NCBI GenBank assembly: GCA_935421135.1
Contig: OW285194.1
Coordinates: 4,552,876 to 4,616,875 of the forward strand
Direction: 5' to 3'
Length of the DNA: 64,000 bases
Origin: Bugulina stolonifera
Taxonomy: Eukaryota; Bryozoa; Gymnolaemata; Cheilostomatida; Bugulidae
Shown: positions 44,032 to 56,079 of the stretch, one piece after another
Layout of the letters: each line of letters opens with the position of its first letter
How positions within the stretch are numbered: position 1 is the first letter of the stretch
Program-made: the position numbers and the translations under genes
Notes under the pieces: model-generated
The model's database searches: none
Told to the model about the DNA's origin: nothing
Seen by the model: the letters and a program-made list of their open reading frames with translations, nothing else

Positions 44032-46942
44032 ATGGTGAGTGAACTTATTTTAATATGTATTTTAGTATGAATTTACTCATTTGAGTTAACATTGGGACTA
44101 ATTCTATTTTAGTAGTGATATAATACTCCCTTGGTATGACCAGGGCTTAGAAACTTTGTAAGCTTATGTATTAAACTGTTTTGATTCTCAACATGAGAGC
44201 AAGTATGTAGAGATCTGATCTGTCTATACTACAATTTGTGTGACCAGAGCTTAGAAGCTTTATAGGTGGTGAGATTTATTTTCAATATGAGTAGTTATAC
44301 CACTAGTAGTGTAATAAGTATCAAAACAGTTTATTACCACTTGTACTGGCTATACTAGTTCATCCTAGCTATTTTAATATGTATTTTAATATGAACTTAC
44401 TCATTTGAGTTAACATTGGGACTAATTATATTTTAGTAGTGGTATAATTCTCCTTTGGTATGTCCGGGGCTTAAAAACGTTGTAAGCTTATATATTAAAC
44501 TGTTTTGATTCTCAACATGAGAGCATGTGTGTAGAGATCTGCTCTGTCTATACTGCAATTAGTGTGACCAGAGCTTAGAAACTTTATTATAAGTGGTTAT
44601 ACCACTAGTAGTGTTTCTTTGTTTAGTAACTATGTTGCATTAGTAGTTCCATCCACTTGACTCATGCTTTGGTATATGTTTATTACTCTACATATACTTA
44701 CAGGCTTCTACATCTAAATATCAAAGAAAGAAATATATAAGAAAAATTAAAACATCAAAAAAAGGTACGAAGTATATGATTACGTACGATTCGGAAGACA
44801 GAAGAATCTCGAGGAAAAGAATCCCACCTCCAGAAATGGTTAGTCTATTATCTTATTTGTTCACACATGCATTACACCTTCAATCCACTATGGTGTTGGG
44901 TTTCTAAGATGTCAAAGGAGATTACTGACATTTCTTCAGAAGTATATGTTAGTTACACATAATGATGATGTACTTTTTTATACTATAAGCCTCTTACCAT
45001 GTCTAGAATGTCAAAAGAGACTACTTCCTTTTTAAAACCATATGTTAATTAGCCATAGTATGATTTTCTCTAATTCTATAAGTCTCTTACCATGTCTAAG
45101 ATGTTAAAGATTAGTGATATTTTTATTATAAGTATTGCACTTTCTTTCTTATGTATTATTTTTATCAATAAGACACTTTTTTTTCTTTTCTTATGTGAAA
45201 AAATATAACATAAATTACAACTGGTTTCTTATGTTAATGATGTATTTCTCTTTATGTGAGAAAATAGACAGGCTTTAGTAGACTTGCTTAGTACTTAGAG
45301 TGCTAGTTTTTTCATCAAATTCTTCAAAAACCATATATTACAAATAACTATGTTAATGTAGTTTGTTAATTAGTCTCTGCACATTTTATTTACATTATAG
45401 AATGAAAAAGAAACAGAACTAGGGGAAGATGAAATTGCTTTATTTGAGGACTGTGGGGGAGTAGATGGGATAGAGATAGGTAAGAATGATCTGCTATCTA
45501 TTTGTCTATTTAGAATCTTTTTGATTTACAAGTAAGTCATATGTCCTCTCTCACTTATTCTTGTTTTTTTTTCTTTTTTAGGACTCAGAGCAAAGCCGAT
45601 ATGTAAGGGGGGTCTAAGATTCTATGTCTTTGTTAGTGATGAGACAAAAAGAAGACTGGAGATGTCACTAACAAAGCCATTTGAATCGGACGACCCCTGC
45701 TTTTTATGTAATAAGAATGTTGGGCACCGACGAGGTGCCCATATTCAACAACATTTTTTGCTCAGAATCTGTTTTTGCTATCACATAACAGTAGATGGTG
45801 AGGGGATGAATAGACACTACAACTTTCCATCTAATCATTGTATTGATGGAAAGCCCTGTCACCGCCACATCTCATTCAACACTCGCTTTCTAACTGATAT
45901 CTACTCATTAAAAAAGACCATATCCTTTTTGCAAAGGGTCACTGGTCACTCTCCACCTTCCAAAATACTCATCCCCGCATACACTCCAACAACTGTTGGT
46001 GGGGTAGTATACCCTCCCTTCTTTAAGGGGATGTCTACTACTCCATTCTCTTTAAAGTCTGGGGTGTGCTCTTCACAATTTCCTCTCCCTTCTCACCATC
46101 ATTTTGATTCAGATGCTTCTTCCATCAGTAACTCTCTTACTAATGGAGACATTACCACCTCTACTTCTTCTCTTACAACTACTACTATTACTACTACTCC
46201 TTCTACTACTTCTTTTCCTCCACTCTTTTCTTCACATTCACCCTCTCATTCTCCTGAAAGATCTGTAAAGTCTGGGGTGTGCTCTTCACAATTTCCTTTC
46301 CCTTCTCACCATCATTTTGATTCAGATGCTTCTTCCATCAGTGACTCTCTTACTAATGGAGACATTACCACCTCTACTTCTTCTCTTACAACTACTACTA
46401 TTACTACTACCATTACTACCACTCCTTCTACTGCTTCTTTTCCCCCACTCTTTTCTTCACATTCACCCTCTCATTCTCCTGAAAGATCTGATGATACAGT
46501 TACCACTGTTTCGATACCTACTTCTACTCCCACCTCTTCACCTGCTCCACTCTTTTTCTTAGATTCACCCTCTTTTTCTCTTGGAAGATCTAATAATACA
46601 ATTACTAGTCTTTCAATACCTACTTTTATTACTACTTCTACTACTACCACTTCTTCCTTTTCTTTAGCTTCACCCTCTCTTTCTTTTGGAAAAGAGCTAC
46701 TTAGCTCGCAATCTCCTTCTTGTTCGTCTGAACTCAATCTTAATACCCCCACCACTATTACCCCCATAGAAGAGGAGACTGTCAGTGAACTAGTTGATCG
46801 AAGCAGACTCCCCCCATCTTTTTTCTCTGGAGCGGTTGAGTATTACCGCTCTGCCATTTTTCATCTCAAGAAGAATGGGTATCACAGAGAGGTAATAGCA
46901 CAAGCTGAAGCTTACCTTCGAGTCAGTGAAGAAAAGCTCTAA
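44032..46942 (+). CDS. Ser/Thr-rich protein with Cys/His module, four exons
   Basis: Coding exons are 44,032-44,034 (only the ATG, donor gtgagt), 44,704-44,838, 45,401-45,479 and 45,582-46,942. Phases agree and the protein is 525 aa. Residues 2-46 are basic (YQRKKYIRKIKTSKKG), a likely nuclear signal or nucleic-acid contact. Residues 112-157 form C-x2-C-x10-H-x3-H-x5-C-x-C-x12-H-x7-C, the module also found in the family A gag. A Ser/Thr/Pro-rich region follows, with a tandem duplication of about 70 residues (KSGVCSSQFP to HSPSHSPERS, twice). The C-terminal 55 residues look folded and helical (SFFSGAVEYYRSAIFHLKKN). I know no named family. DNA binding is a possibility, not shown. Only the ATG lies in exon 1, so that exon assignment is the weakest part. 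Confidence 0.8.
44050..44610. repeat. duplicated segment inside intron 1 of the module gene
   Basis: A block of about 220 bp beginning near 'atgtattttagtatgaattt' (44,057) recurs near 44,381 with about 90% identity, including 'ttgattctcaacatgagagc'. Confidence 0.75.
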
Positions 46943-47524
46943 TCATCTTTTCTTTAGTTTTTTTCTTTTTTCTCCCACTCTCTTTCTCCCACTCTCTCTC
47001 TGTAGTGTCTCATTCCCTCTGCATTTACTTTTATGTGATAGCAAATCAGTGAGGATTTTTTTTAAATTATTTTTTAAATTATTATATAATGGTATTCTAA
47101 CACTTATACACATCCTTTTATACATTCTATTGCTACTATTGTATAAAGTTTATTTAATGTATTATATGTGCTGACTTAACACATGCACACAGCTGTCTCT
47201 TGCTATAATAGCTATGACATACTCCTTTACATATGTGTCTTTTATTCTTTCAATTGTGTTTAAATCATATTATAATGATATTTCAACATGTGTACACAAT
47301 CTTTATTTATTCTATTGCTACTATTGTGAAAAGTTTATTTAATGTATTATATATGCTGCCCTTAACACATGTACACAGACTTTTCTTGCTAACAATAGCT
47401 ATGACATACTCCTTTACATATGTAGCTTTTTTATTCATTCTATTGCTAGTGTTGTAAAAAGTGTATTTAATGTATTACATAATGCTGACTTAACACATAC
47501 ACTCAATCTTTTATTTATTCTATT
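46943..47524. other. 3' flank of the module gene with tandem AT-rich units
   Basis: Units of about 200 bp (cttttatttattctattgct followed by ttgtgaaaagtttatttaat and acttaacacatgcacaca) begin near 47,100 and run into the right TIR. They may hold the poly(A) region, but no AATAAA is obvious close to the stop codon. Confidence 0.5.
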
Positions 47525-48282
47525 GCTACTATTGTGAAAAGTTTATTTAATATATTACATAATGCTAACTTAACACATGCACACAACCTTTTATTTATTC
47601 TATTGCTACTATTGTGAAAAGTTTATCTAATGTATAATATACACTGTCTTAACACATGCACACAGACTTTCTTGCTAATAATAGATATGACATACTCTTT
47701 TAAATATGTGTCTTTTATTCTTTCAATTGTGTTTTAACATGTGTACACAATCTTTTATTCATTCTATTGTCACCATTGTGAAAAGTTTATTTAATGTATA
47801 TCATAGAACCAACCCTTCTTCCCATCAGTATATTTATAGCCAAGCCTTTACACATTTCTTTATTAACAATGCAATGCACATCATAAACCAAGCCTTCTGT
47901 AGTATTTCTTCTTATCGCTGAAACCAAGCCTTCCGTAGTACTTTTTCTTATCGCTAATGAGAGCTATAGGCGAAGTGCAGCCGAATTCGCTCGTTTAAAT
48001 CACAAGCTTTTCGAGTGGGGGGCGCAGGAGAAGCGGCGGGCCGCGGCCTAGTCGCTTGGCCCGGTGGATACGGGGCACTGGCGTCGCCTCCACGTGTACG
48101 GTCGGCGCCGCACGCAACGTGGGCGGACGCGGCTTGACCGCCTCAAACGATCGGTCGTTCGGGTGAGTGGGGGTTGCGGGGGGGAGGGTGGGCGGCGGTG
48201 GAGGAGGAGTGGCGGTGATGACGGTGATGGCGGCGGTGGTGGTGGCGGTGGTGGTGGTGGTGGTGGTGGCGGTGGTGGCGGT

Positions 48283-48315
<33 letters not shown>

Positions 48316-48398
48316 GGTGGCGGCGGTGGCGGCGGTGGCGGCGGTGGCGGCGGTGGCGGCGGCGGTGGTGAGGGCGGTGGTGGCGGCGGCGGTGGCGG

Positions 48399-48429
<31 letters not shown>

Positions 48430-48727
48430 GGTGGCGGTGGTGCGGGCGGGACGAGGGCGGTGGCGGGGAGGAGGGAGGTGGGGGAGGGGGAGGGGAGGAG
48501 GGTGGGAAGGAGGGAGGGAAGGGGTCGTGGCCGGGTTTGGGGTCAAGTGTGCAAATGTTTTTTCGACCAATCAGAAGGGGGGATTTTGGGGTGACCTTGG
48601 CAAGGTCGTGTGCAAAATTTTTGTGCTCTTCTGTGATTGGTTGAAATCGGAAATACCGGCTTGTGATTGGTTGAAAACAGGGGTCAATGAGTGCGTGTCT
48701 GTCTAGAAGTGCACTGACTATACTACT
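47525..48727. repeat. right terminal inverted repeat
   Basis: It mirrors 39,250-40,440. The (GGTGGCGGC)n microsatellite is longer here and the poly-G run is only about 7, against 31 C on the left, so the microsatellites have changed since the arms were last homogenised, whereas the unique blocks are almost identical. Confidence 0.9.
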
Positions 48728-48733
48728 CACGTG

Positions 48734-50261
48734 AATGTACAATGCACAGCATGTCCATGTAAACAGTAATCGACAGTTTGGAAACTAATATAATTTATAA
48801 CTACCTGTACCAACAGATAATTGGGAGAAGACAATTTCAAACAGCCCTGTCGAATGGACTAATATAATACATCATCTAATATTAGTTTGTACAATTTAGA
48901 TTGGAGAATTACTGGCTATCTTAGAACCTGAGGCCAGCATCATGAAACACCTACATGCACATATACAGTATCCAGTGTACGTGGTCACAACACATTACAG
49001 TCAAAGCCTATAATGCTGAACAATTCTTCAACAACTCCTAATTCAGCTGCTGCTGACATCAATTAACAACTATGATTCATACAAAAAAGCCCACTACCAC
49101 GCTATTGGCTTTCAACCTACATTATTCTTGACGTCACGACCAATGAGGCTGCAGAATTATTTGCGATAAATACTGGACAATCTTTACAATTGAATGTAGT
49201 TTATTTTAATCATTTGCGAGAGTAGTATATTTTAATCACTCAAAGAGGTAGCATTCTCCTTTTTATTCGCCCAGGAGAGGCGCGAGGAGACGCGTTAATT
49301 ATTTTGTGTTAGGCGGACAGGGTTCCGCAGTGTTGAATTTTACTGAAATATTCTGTCTTATTATATTTTCAACTCGATATATAAAGCTGATTTCTTGTAT
49401 AAGATAACGGAGACCACATTGGTAAATTATTTGGACAATCATAATTATATACAACTCAGGAGTAAGTTCAGGACACCCATAGCCATATCACTGTCAAGCA
49501 CTTAAATACGTAAGTTTGTTAGATACAACAGTGCAAACCCACAGGATCGCTGGATATTTTGTATTTTCATGAAAACTGTTATTTTAACAATTAATGTAGT
49601 TTTCTAATCTGATTGTATAACTCTCTTTATGAATGAAATAGACTTGTGAACTATCCTTATACAACTCTAATCTTTGTTGAGTAGAGGTAGCCAGTTTTGT
49701 CTCCTTGAATATTTGATCATAATCTTTTGTCGGGTATATTGTCCAGAGTGCTAAACTATTGCCATTACCATTGTCAGTGTAAAAGACAAAAATAGAACCA
49801 CATATTTGAATACATGATTAATTGAACAACGTTGTTGAAATTGAATACTTGGTAAACTTCATTGAATTCAAATGTGCATGTCCAATTTATTTTAATACTG
49901 GAGGTTATCTTCTCTTGAGGTTTCGATTCATAACGTTAGTAATGCACATTGAGTACCTAAATTAGTTACGATTCGAATTATCTTCTCTTTGCTAAATCAC
50001 AAGTACTATATTGTCGAATTGTAATACTGCCAAAGTATAAATTCATATTATTGGCAGTTGTTGTTCCTAATCTATATATTATCTTCCGTCACAATAGACG
50101 GCGTGAAATTCATTTACCTGTACTATATACAAAACCTAAAACCCAAACAAAAACATACATTTTAACCAAAATTATATTACCCCTATTATATATATATATT
50201 ATATATATATATTATACAAACACAAATACTATTATTTTTTTAATTTCTCATTTTAAATCCC
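48734..50261. other. sequence between the TIR element and the LINE 3' half
   Basis: No gene. It contains a (TA)-rich stretch at 50,180-50,215 and a region near 49,100 with 'attggct' and 'tgacgtca'-like promoter motifs. It may be the right part of the roughly 2.3-kb unit that first split the LINE. Confidence 0.4.
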
Positions 50262-51390
50262 GACAGTATGCAATTTGTGAAAATTATTTCAATAGAATCT
50301 AGCTTGCAGCCTATTTCCCTGGGGGTACCCCAGGGATCAGTTTTAGGACCTTTACTATTTTTAATCTATATTAATGATCTTGCTAATGTTTCTTCAAATT
50401 TTAATTATGTTTTAGTTGCTGATGATACGAACCTTATTAGTGATAATCATTTTTGCACCAAAAATGAGCTCTTAAAAGTCAAAGAATGGTGCTTGGCAAA
50501 TAGACTTATAATCAATTTTAGTAAAACACAGCAAATCATTTTTAGAAACCCACAAAAGAAGGTAATAAATGAAGATTTTGAGTTGCCGAACTTAAGCATA
50601 GTAGATCATTGTAAATTTCTTGATGTCACCCTAGACCAGCACTGTACTTTTAGTTTCCATATAGAAAATATTTTAAGCAAAATGGCATTGTTGCTGATGA
50701 TGTTTCGTTTCTTAACCAAATTTTTAGACAAAAAAATAATGATAAATCTGTATTATGCTCTTATATACTCCCATCTTATTTATGGTATCGAGTTCTGGGG
50801 ACATGCGCCAGAATACCTCCTCTCAAAACTTTTAATTTGTCAAAAAAAACCCATACGTATAATCTTGAAACAACCTCCAAATTCTCATGTCTCCCATAAA
50901 TTTGTAGAACTTAAAATCATGCCAATTTCTATGCTATTTAAATTCAGACTCATCATATTTTATAAAAATTACATTCTCCGAAGAGAAGACAATTACAACA
51001 TTATTAAAAATGAGTACAAAATGCAAACTAGAAACAGGGCAAAAAATCCATTAATACCAAAAAATGTAAAAACAGAGAAGGGAAAGAGATCAATGTTTGA
51101 TATTGCCTGTAACCTCTTTGGTGAGTTTGCCTGAGACCTTCGGGATCTCCCTCGGGGGGTTTTCCGGCAGCAGTTGGCGGCTCGCCTGTGGGAGCTGGAT
51201 GGATCTTGATCGGGTGCTTTCTGTTCCCTCGGCAGTTCTGCTGTCGGGGTTGTGGAGTGCTGAATGGGGCTGTCATAACTCTAGTTTCGAACTATCTGAC
51301 AAGCTCCTTTGTATTTTTTTAGTTACCTTTTGTTTTTAAAAAAACACAACTTATTTCCTTGCTTTTAGAATACAATAAAACCACAATAAA
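50262..51390 (+). pseudogene. LINE ORF2, 3' half: reverse transcriptase end and 3' UTR
   Basis: The frame encodes [20 protein letters not shown], then [10 protein letters not shown] with the catalytic Asp pair, [11 protein letters not shown] and the thumb region to a stop at 51,132-51,134. One frameshift near 50,290 separates QYAICENYF from the rest. The first residues continue where the half at 30,144-31,625 stops (SYLSSR then QYAI). A GC-rich 3' UTR and an A-rich tail follow to about 51,390. Confidence 0.88.
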
Positions 51391-52250
51391 AAAAATATAC
51401 ATTTAGATGCATAAAAATGTAAAAAAACTAAATTATTAATATAGCAAATCTAGAGGGGTATACATAGAAGTTAGAAACCCTCATGCTTCCCAACGAGACT
51501 CAAGGCTAGTTTTCAATATGTAGACTGTTACTTTTTCATCAGGCGCTTTAGACAACTAAGATGTCACTGGGGTTTTTTATATTACATATTATATAAAGAG
51601 GAGAAACCGCCAGATCAGGTCAGCTGTTCGTTTTCATATTATAAGATATTGTTTGACATTATCATATTATACAAGTATAAATCACATGACTGTAACAACT
51701 TGATAACATAACCATGTTAATTGCACATGTCAAGTCAGCAATATTATTTACCAACAAACTTATTAAACAGCTGTACCCTACAGTGTATGCTAAAATAATA
51801 TTTTCAAGTGGCTAAAGATAAAATTATGTGAACAAACAAAATATGAATAGATGTATTACCAAGGGGGTAACTTTCCACAAAAAGCTGAGGCGGCCAAAAC
51901 TGGACTGGCCAACAGTAGCATATCATATCATCCACAGTAGAATACTGGCCGCTGGGTGCAGGTTTTCAATGTCACAGGACTTGGACTGCACTTCATTTAA
52001 TAGTAAATAGTAAATATTGACCTTGGTAGGGACAACCCCCGTCGTTTTAGGTTATTAGAACTTACATGTACCTGAAACTTTAGATGATAGTAAGAATAAG
52101 AAGTTGTCTCCTCACTGTATAATTATTGCTATTCAGTCTCTACTCTATTTTTGAATTTAGAAGTTGTCTGTTCTGAAAACTCACACTGTATTTGGAACAC
52201 AGACATATTGTTTGCTCATTGTAGAAGCATTTATAGGCCATTGATCACAG
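51391..52250. other. AT-rich intergenic sequence
   Basis: Nothing supported. Confidence 0.4.
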
Positions 52251-52253
52251 TAG

Positions 52254-52650
52254 ACAGGAGAGGAGCAGACCAGAAAGGAGCAGACCAGAAAGGAGCAGAC
52301 CAGAAAGGAGCAGACCAGAAAGGAGCAGACCAGAGAGGAGCAGACCAGAAAGGAGCAGACCAGAAAGGAGCAGACCAGAAAGGAGCAGACCAGAAAGGAG
52401 CAGACTAGAAAGGAGCAGACTAGAAACGCGCAGACTAGAAAGGAGCAGACTAGAAAAGAGCAGACTAGAAAGGAGCAGACTAGAAACGAGCAGACTAGAA
52501 AGGAGCAGGCTAGAAAGGAGCAGGCTAGAAAGGAGCAGGCTAGAAAGAAGCAGACTAGAAAAGAGCAGGCTAGAAAAGAGCAGACTAGAAAGGAGCGGAC
52601 TAGAAAGGAGCAGACTAGAAAAGAGCAGACTAGAAAGAAGCAGGCCGGAA
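52254..52650. repeat. 15-bp minisatellite, about 26 copies
   Basis: The unit is GGAGCAGACCAGAAA, changing to GGAGCAGACTAGAAA part way through. Since 15 is a multiple of 3, it gives periodic peptides (GADQK); the drift from ACC to ACT halfway creates stops in that frame, so it is not a constrained gene. Confidence 0.93.
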
Positions 52651-53418
52651 GAGCGACTCCGAGACTTGTGGGAAGACACTTGATGCTGAGAGAGACCGCG
52701 GGTGAGACGTACTGAGCTGACTCTATATATCAGGTAATCAATACTACTAGTTGTCACCCTCAACAGTGAATACACAACTGTTGTATTCTTATATCTAAGT
52801 GAAGGTAGAGGGGAAACATGGAAGACAATGATTATGCTATGATTAGCAAAGATGGTTCACTCAAGGATAATACCTTGTCCCACCGAATACACCCAATTAA
52901 GCGGTCCCGACGTTTCGTGATTCATTTTCCCGCCATCAGAACACCAATAGTAATAGTGTGTTTGTACACAAGATGGAGCAACCCCTTACTTTATTCAGAC
53001 CGCGTAGGAGGTGGGGGACCAACAATTTCTGGTCGGAGTAGACCATTTTTTCTTTTACCAACTTTGTAATCAGTAGTTTATGAATAACTGTATAATGTCT
53101 TGTGGTCTATGGGCAATCCTAATCTATTGATTTGTTTGGAAGTTGTCATCTCCTAATTTTTGTGCAAAACAAAAGTTGGAGGTATCTTCACGATCTAAAC
53201 TTCAGACCCAGGCCGGTTTACAAAAATATTTTCCGGCACACATCCGTCACAGGGTCGCGAACACACCGGCCTGGGCCAAAAACAAAATCCTCATTTTCGC
53301 GCAAAGAAATCAGGTGTGCCGATGAGCTAGGGATTGTTTCGTCCGGCCAAGCAATTTCCCAGTCCAATAGCCCTTCTGACCTGGGTCGGACGGCCATGGG
53401 TATGCATATATGTTACAG
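52651..53418. other. intergenic sequence with a short inverted repeat
   Basis: CCCAGGCCGGT (about 53,208) and ACCGGCCTGGG (about 53,265) form a small hairpin. No gene. Confidence 0.4.
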
Positions 53419-53635
53419 CTTGAAGAGTATTCAGATGGCAAACTGTACATGTCTAGGAGCTACGAGAATGGAAGGATCGTGGTGGTGGTCTAGTAGAGTA
53501 ACAGCTCACTAGCTGTGGCTAACTAGGATCTCAGCCAACCAGATCAACTCAACATTGGGGAGTGTCTCTGTGACTGGGAGGATCACCACTGGCTCAATAA
53601 TTCATCCATCCCTGTGGCTAACTTTGTTTGCTAAA
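53419..53635 (+). pseudogene. decayed C-type lectin-like exon
   Basis: It follows an intact acceptor (atatgttacag) and aligns along its length with the exon at 55,857-56,071 (WWWSSRVT against WWWYGRVT, and CLCDWEDHHWLNNSS against CLFDWEDHHWHDHTC). In-frame stops and lost frame make it non-functional. Confidence 0.75.
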
Positions 53636-54716
53636 CATAAAAAATTTAGAAGAAATCTCAATTCTTGTAAACCCTTTTATTGCGCCACCTACACGCTATT
53701 CTTCTTGGCTAATTAACAACCAGACTACTAAGAATCATGCTCTAATTTATCTTTCAATTGTTTCTGAACCTATTGTCCATGTTGACTACATTGTAGTCAG
53801 TATGTACAACATTTGTTAGCTGTCTAATGTGTGCATATGGTTATTTAATTGGATTCCGCTACTCCTTTGAAATAAAATATCACTAAATTTACCAGTTCTG
53901 CTTCCCAATATTAATCCCAAGTGAGAAAGCTAGGACCTGAAGACATCAGAAGTTTTTCTAATTTGGGGTGGAGAAGAGAGACAAAGTAGCACAGGAGCAT
54001 TATAAGGTTTGATGCCCTTCCTAACGCCACCAATGATCTTTTATAAGAAATTAACTTGGAACTCCGACATGAAATTCCATTATTACTACACAATTACATT
54101 TGATTTGATTTTTAGTATGTATCCGATACATGTACATATTACTAACACATGCATTTTATAAACATGTTGACAGAGACTATATTATTATCAATCACAAATG
54201 TTGTATATGCAACATTACTTAACACTCTCAACTCACCACTCACAATACTACACAACATTGCAGGTACATGTACATTTTCCCCCACATTGTGATGGTAGGA
54301 GAAGGCAATTACTAAATTTTATAATTAATGCTAATCAATACAATGCAGCCTCACAGTAACTTTAGTTGATAGAAACTTATCTGTACAAGATGAAATGACA
54401 TATCAAGTTATATTTTTGTTTTGCTGTACAGTCTGAAATAGAGTATAGACACTGATAAAACTGTGGCATGATTTGCACGGTATGCATTAGAAATGGGCAT
54501 TCTCGACTATACATTACATAATATAATACAATTATTATTATATACATTATAATAATGTATATAAGCAACCACTTACAAAGATGATGTTTGTCACCCACGA
54601 GCTTTCACTCGTGGAAAACACTCATGCCTTCATCACCTTCCTCAAAATTTTATTCAAATAAAGTGTTTTTTGAATTCCAAATGTTCATTTTGGATTCAAT
54701 CTGCTCCCTGATCATC
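53636..54716. other. AT-rich intergenic sequence
   Basis: Nothing supported. Confidence 0.4.
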
Positions 54717-54882
54717 GCATACCCTTGTATACCCTTGCATACCCTTGTATACCCTTGCACACTCTTGCATACCCTTGCATACCCTTGTATACCCTTGCAT
54801 ACCCTTGTATACCCTTGCACACTCTTGCATACCCTTGTATACCCTTGCACACTCTTGCATACCTTTTTGCATACCTTTACAT
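54717..54882. repeat. 10-bp minisatellite, about 16 copies
   Basis: The unit is TACCCTTGCA with variants TACCCTTGTA and CACTCTTGCA arranged in a repeating higher order. Confidence 0.9.
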
Positions 54883-55856
54883 GTTGGGTATGGTAGAGGT
54901 TCTTTTGCTAAAACTTAGGTACTTGGTTTGCACTTGAGAGGGGGGGTTACTTTTCCAATTGACACAAACTTGAATAACTCTGTTACGATATTTCATGTTT
55001 CTCAGCAAAGACAGAACTCCAAGACACGGTGACTAGTGCCATAAATACAAAAAATATTTCATCATTGCAGCCATCTTGTCACAACTTGGCTAAACTGTCA
55101 ACTTTCACTTTTCCTTTGTACACATGCTTTGGTTTGGCTATAAACTTCTTGCAAGTTCACAACACATATGTATGCAATGAACAGGTACACATACATGTAA
55201 ATGACATAATATTAAGAGATTGTGGGTCATGACAATTTTTGGTAACCCACTATACCAGGTGCCTTGTTCAAATTATTACATAAATTAACTCAACTTTTTC
55301 CACACACTCGTGCTACATGTAGATATACCGAGGTGAACATGCATTGACTGTGCCCTCTGATTTAGCATAATAATATTTATAATATTTACTAGGCATTGGG
55401 AATGTGAACAAACGTGCAAAGTTGATAAGAGAATCAATTGAAATGTAAAATGTTACCGATACATCAAGTTTTTGTGATGACATTTTAGTGATACTATGAA
55501 AATAATAACGTAGACAGGAAGAAAGAGTGAGCTCACAGATTCCATAGAATGTGTCATGTCTACTTACTCTTGCTCTAAGAGAACATAGTATATGGCTTAC
55601 ACTGCAAGTATAGAGTGAGGTAACAGAGGGAGAGCAATTTCTTATCATGATCTGTAGCCCATATTGAAAGTGGCCGTATTATTTTAAAACGTTTCAACGT
55701 TTCACGTTTCAAGAATTCCATTTCTATCTGCACAAACTGGGAAATATTATTGGATAAATATAGTCTATAGGTATGTTACCTTTCTATGGTCTGCCATCTA
55801 AAGTAGAACACAGATTAGGGTATCAGTTGTACATGGTATAGTTAATATTTTTTCAG
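54883..55856. other. upstream flank or intron of the lectin-like exon
   Basis: No exon found. If the lectin gene continues upstream its other exons are too short or diverged for me to see. Confidence 0.4.
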
Positions 55857-56071
55857 CTTGGAGAAAATTCAGGAAGCAACCTGTGCGACTTGGGGGACAG
55901 AAGAGTGGTGGTGGTATGGTAGAGTAACAACTCCAGTGGCAGTTGGTAATTGGGCTACAAGCCAGCCGGATGAATTCGGGACTGACGACTGTTTATTTGA
56001 CTGGGAAGACCATCATTGGCATGATCACACATGCAGTTCTTTACACTACTTTGCTTGTGAGACAACCAAAG
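55857..56071 (+). CDS. C-type lectin-like domain exon (C-terminal half)
   Basis: After the acceptor 'tattttttcag' the exon encodes ATCATWGTEEWWWYGRVT, then NWATSQPDEFGTDDCLFDWE and HWHDHTCSSLHYFACE. The WG-type start, QPD (a galactose-type QPD triplet in place of EPN), the DDC and the terminal Cys-x-x-x-x-aromatic-Ala-Cys pattern are characteristic of C-type lectin folds. A WND-like position reads WHD, which may weaken calcium and sugar binding. The exon ends at donor gtatct; otherwise a stop lies two codons on. The product is likely extracellular. Other exons of the gene were not found. Confidence 0.78.
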
Positions 56072-56079
56072 GTATCTAA

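Larger units (their letters stand above)
39250..48727. mobile_element. 9.5-kb Polinton-like TIR element carrying two cargo genes
   Basis: The element begins AGTAGTATAGTCAGTGCA and ends with its reverse complement. Terminal inverted repeats are about 1.2 kb. CACGTG occurs directly on both sides (39,244-39,249 and 48,728-48,733), a perfect 6-bp target duplication. Long TIRs with 5'-AG termini and 6-bp duplications are the published marks of Maverick/Polinton elements, normally 15-20 kb. The internal genes do not fit: an IkB-like ankyrin gene (minus strand) and a Cys/His-module gene (plus strand), transcribed away from a central minisatellite. No polymerase B, integrase, ATPase or protease frame is seen. 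It is either a non-autonomous Polinton derivative with new cargo, or a different transposon that shares the end structure. Confidence 0.88.

Noticed and set aside
39250..48727. Calling this element a complete Polinton/Maverick
   Set aside because: None of the diagnostic proteins is present in any frame; only the ends and target duplication fit.
52151..52775. GADQK-repeat ORF and its minus-strand LLSSLLLS counterpart
   Set aside because: Simple 15-bp minisatellite; drift in the array breaks the plus frame.
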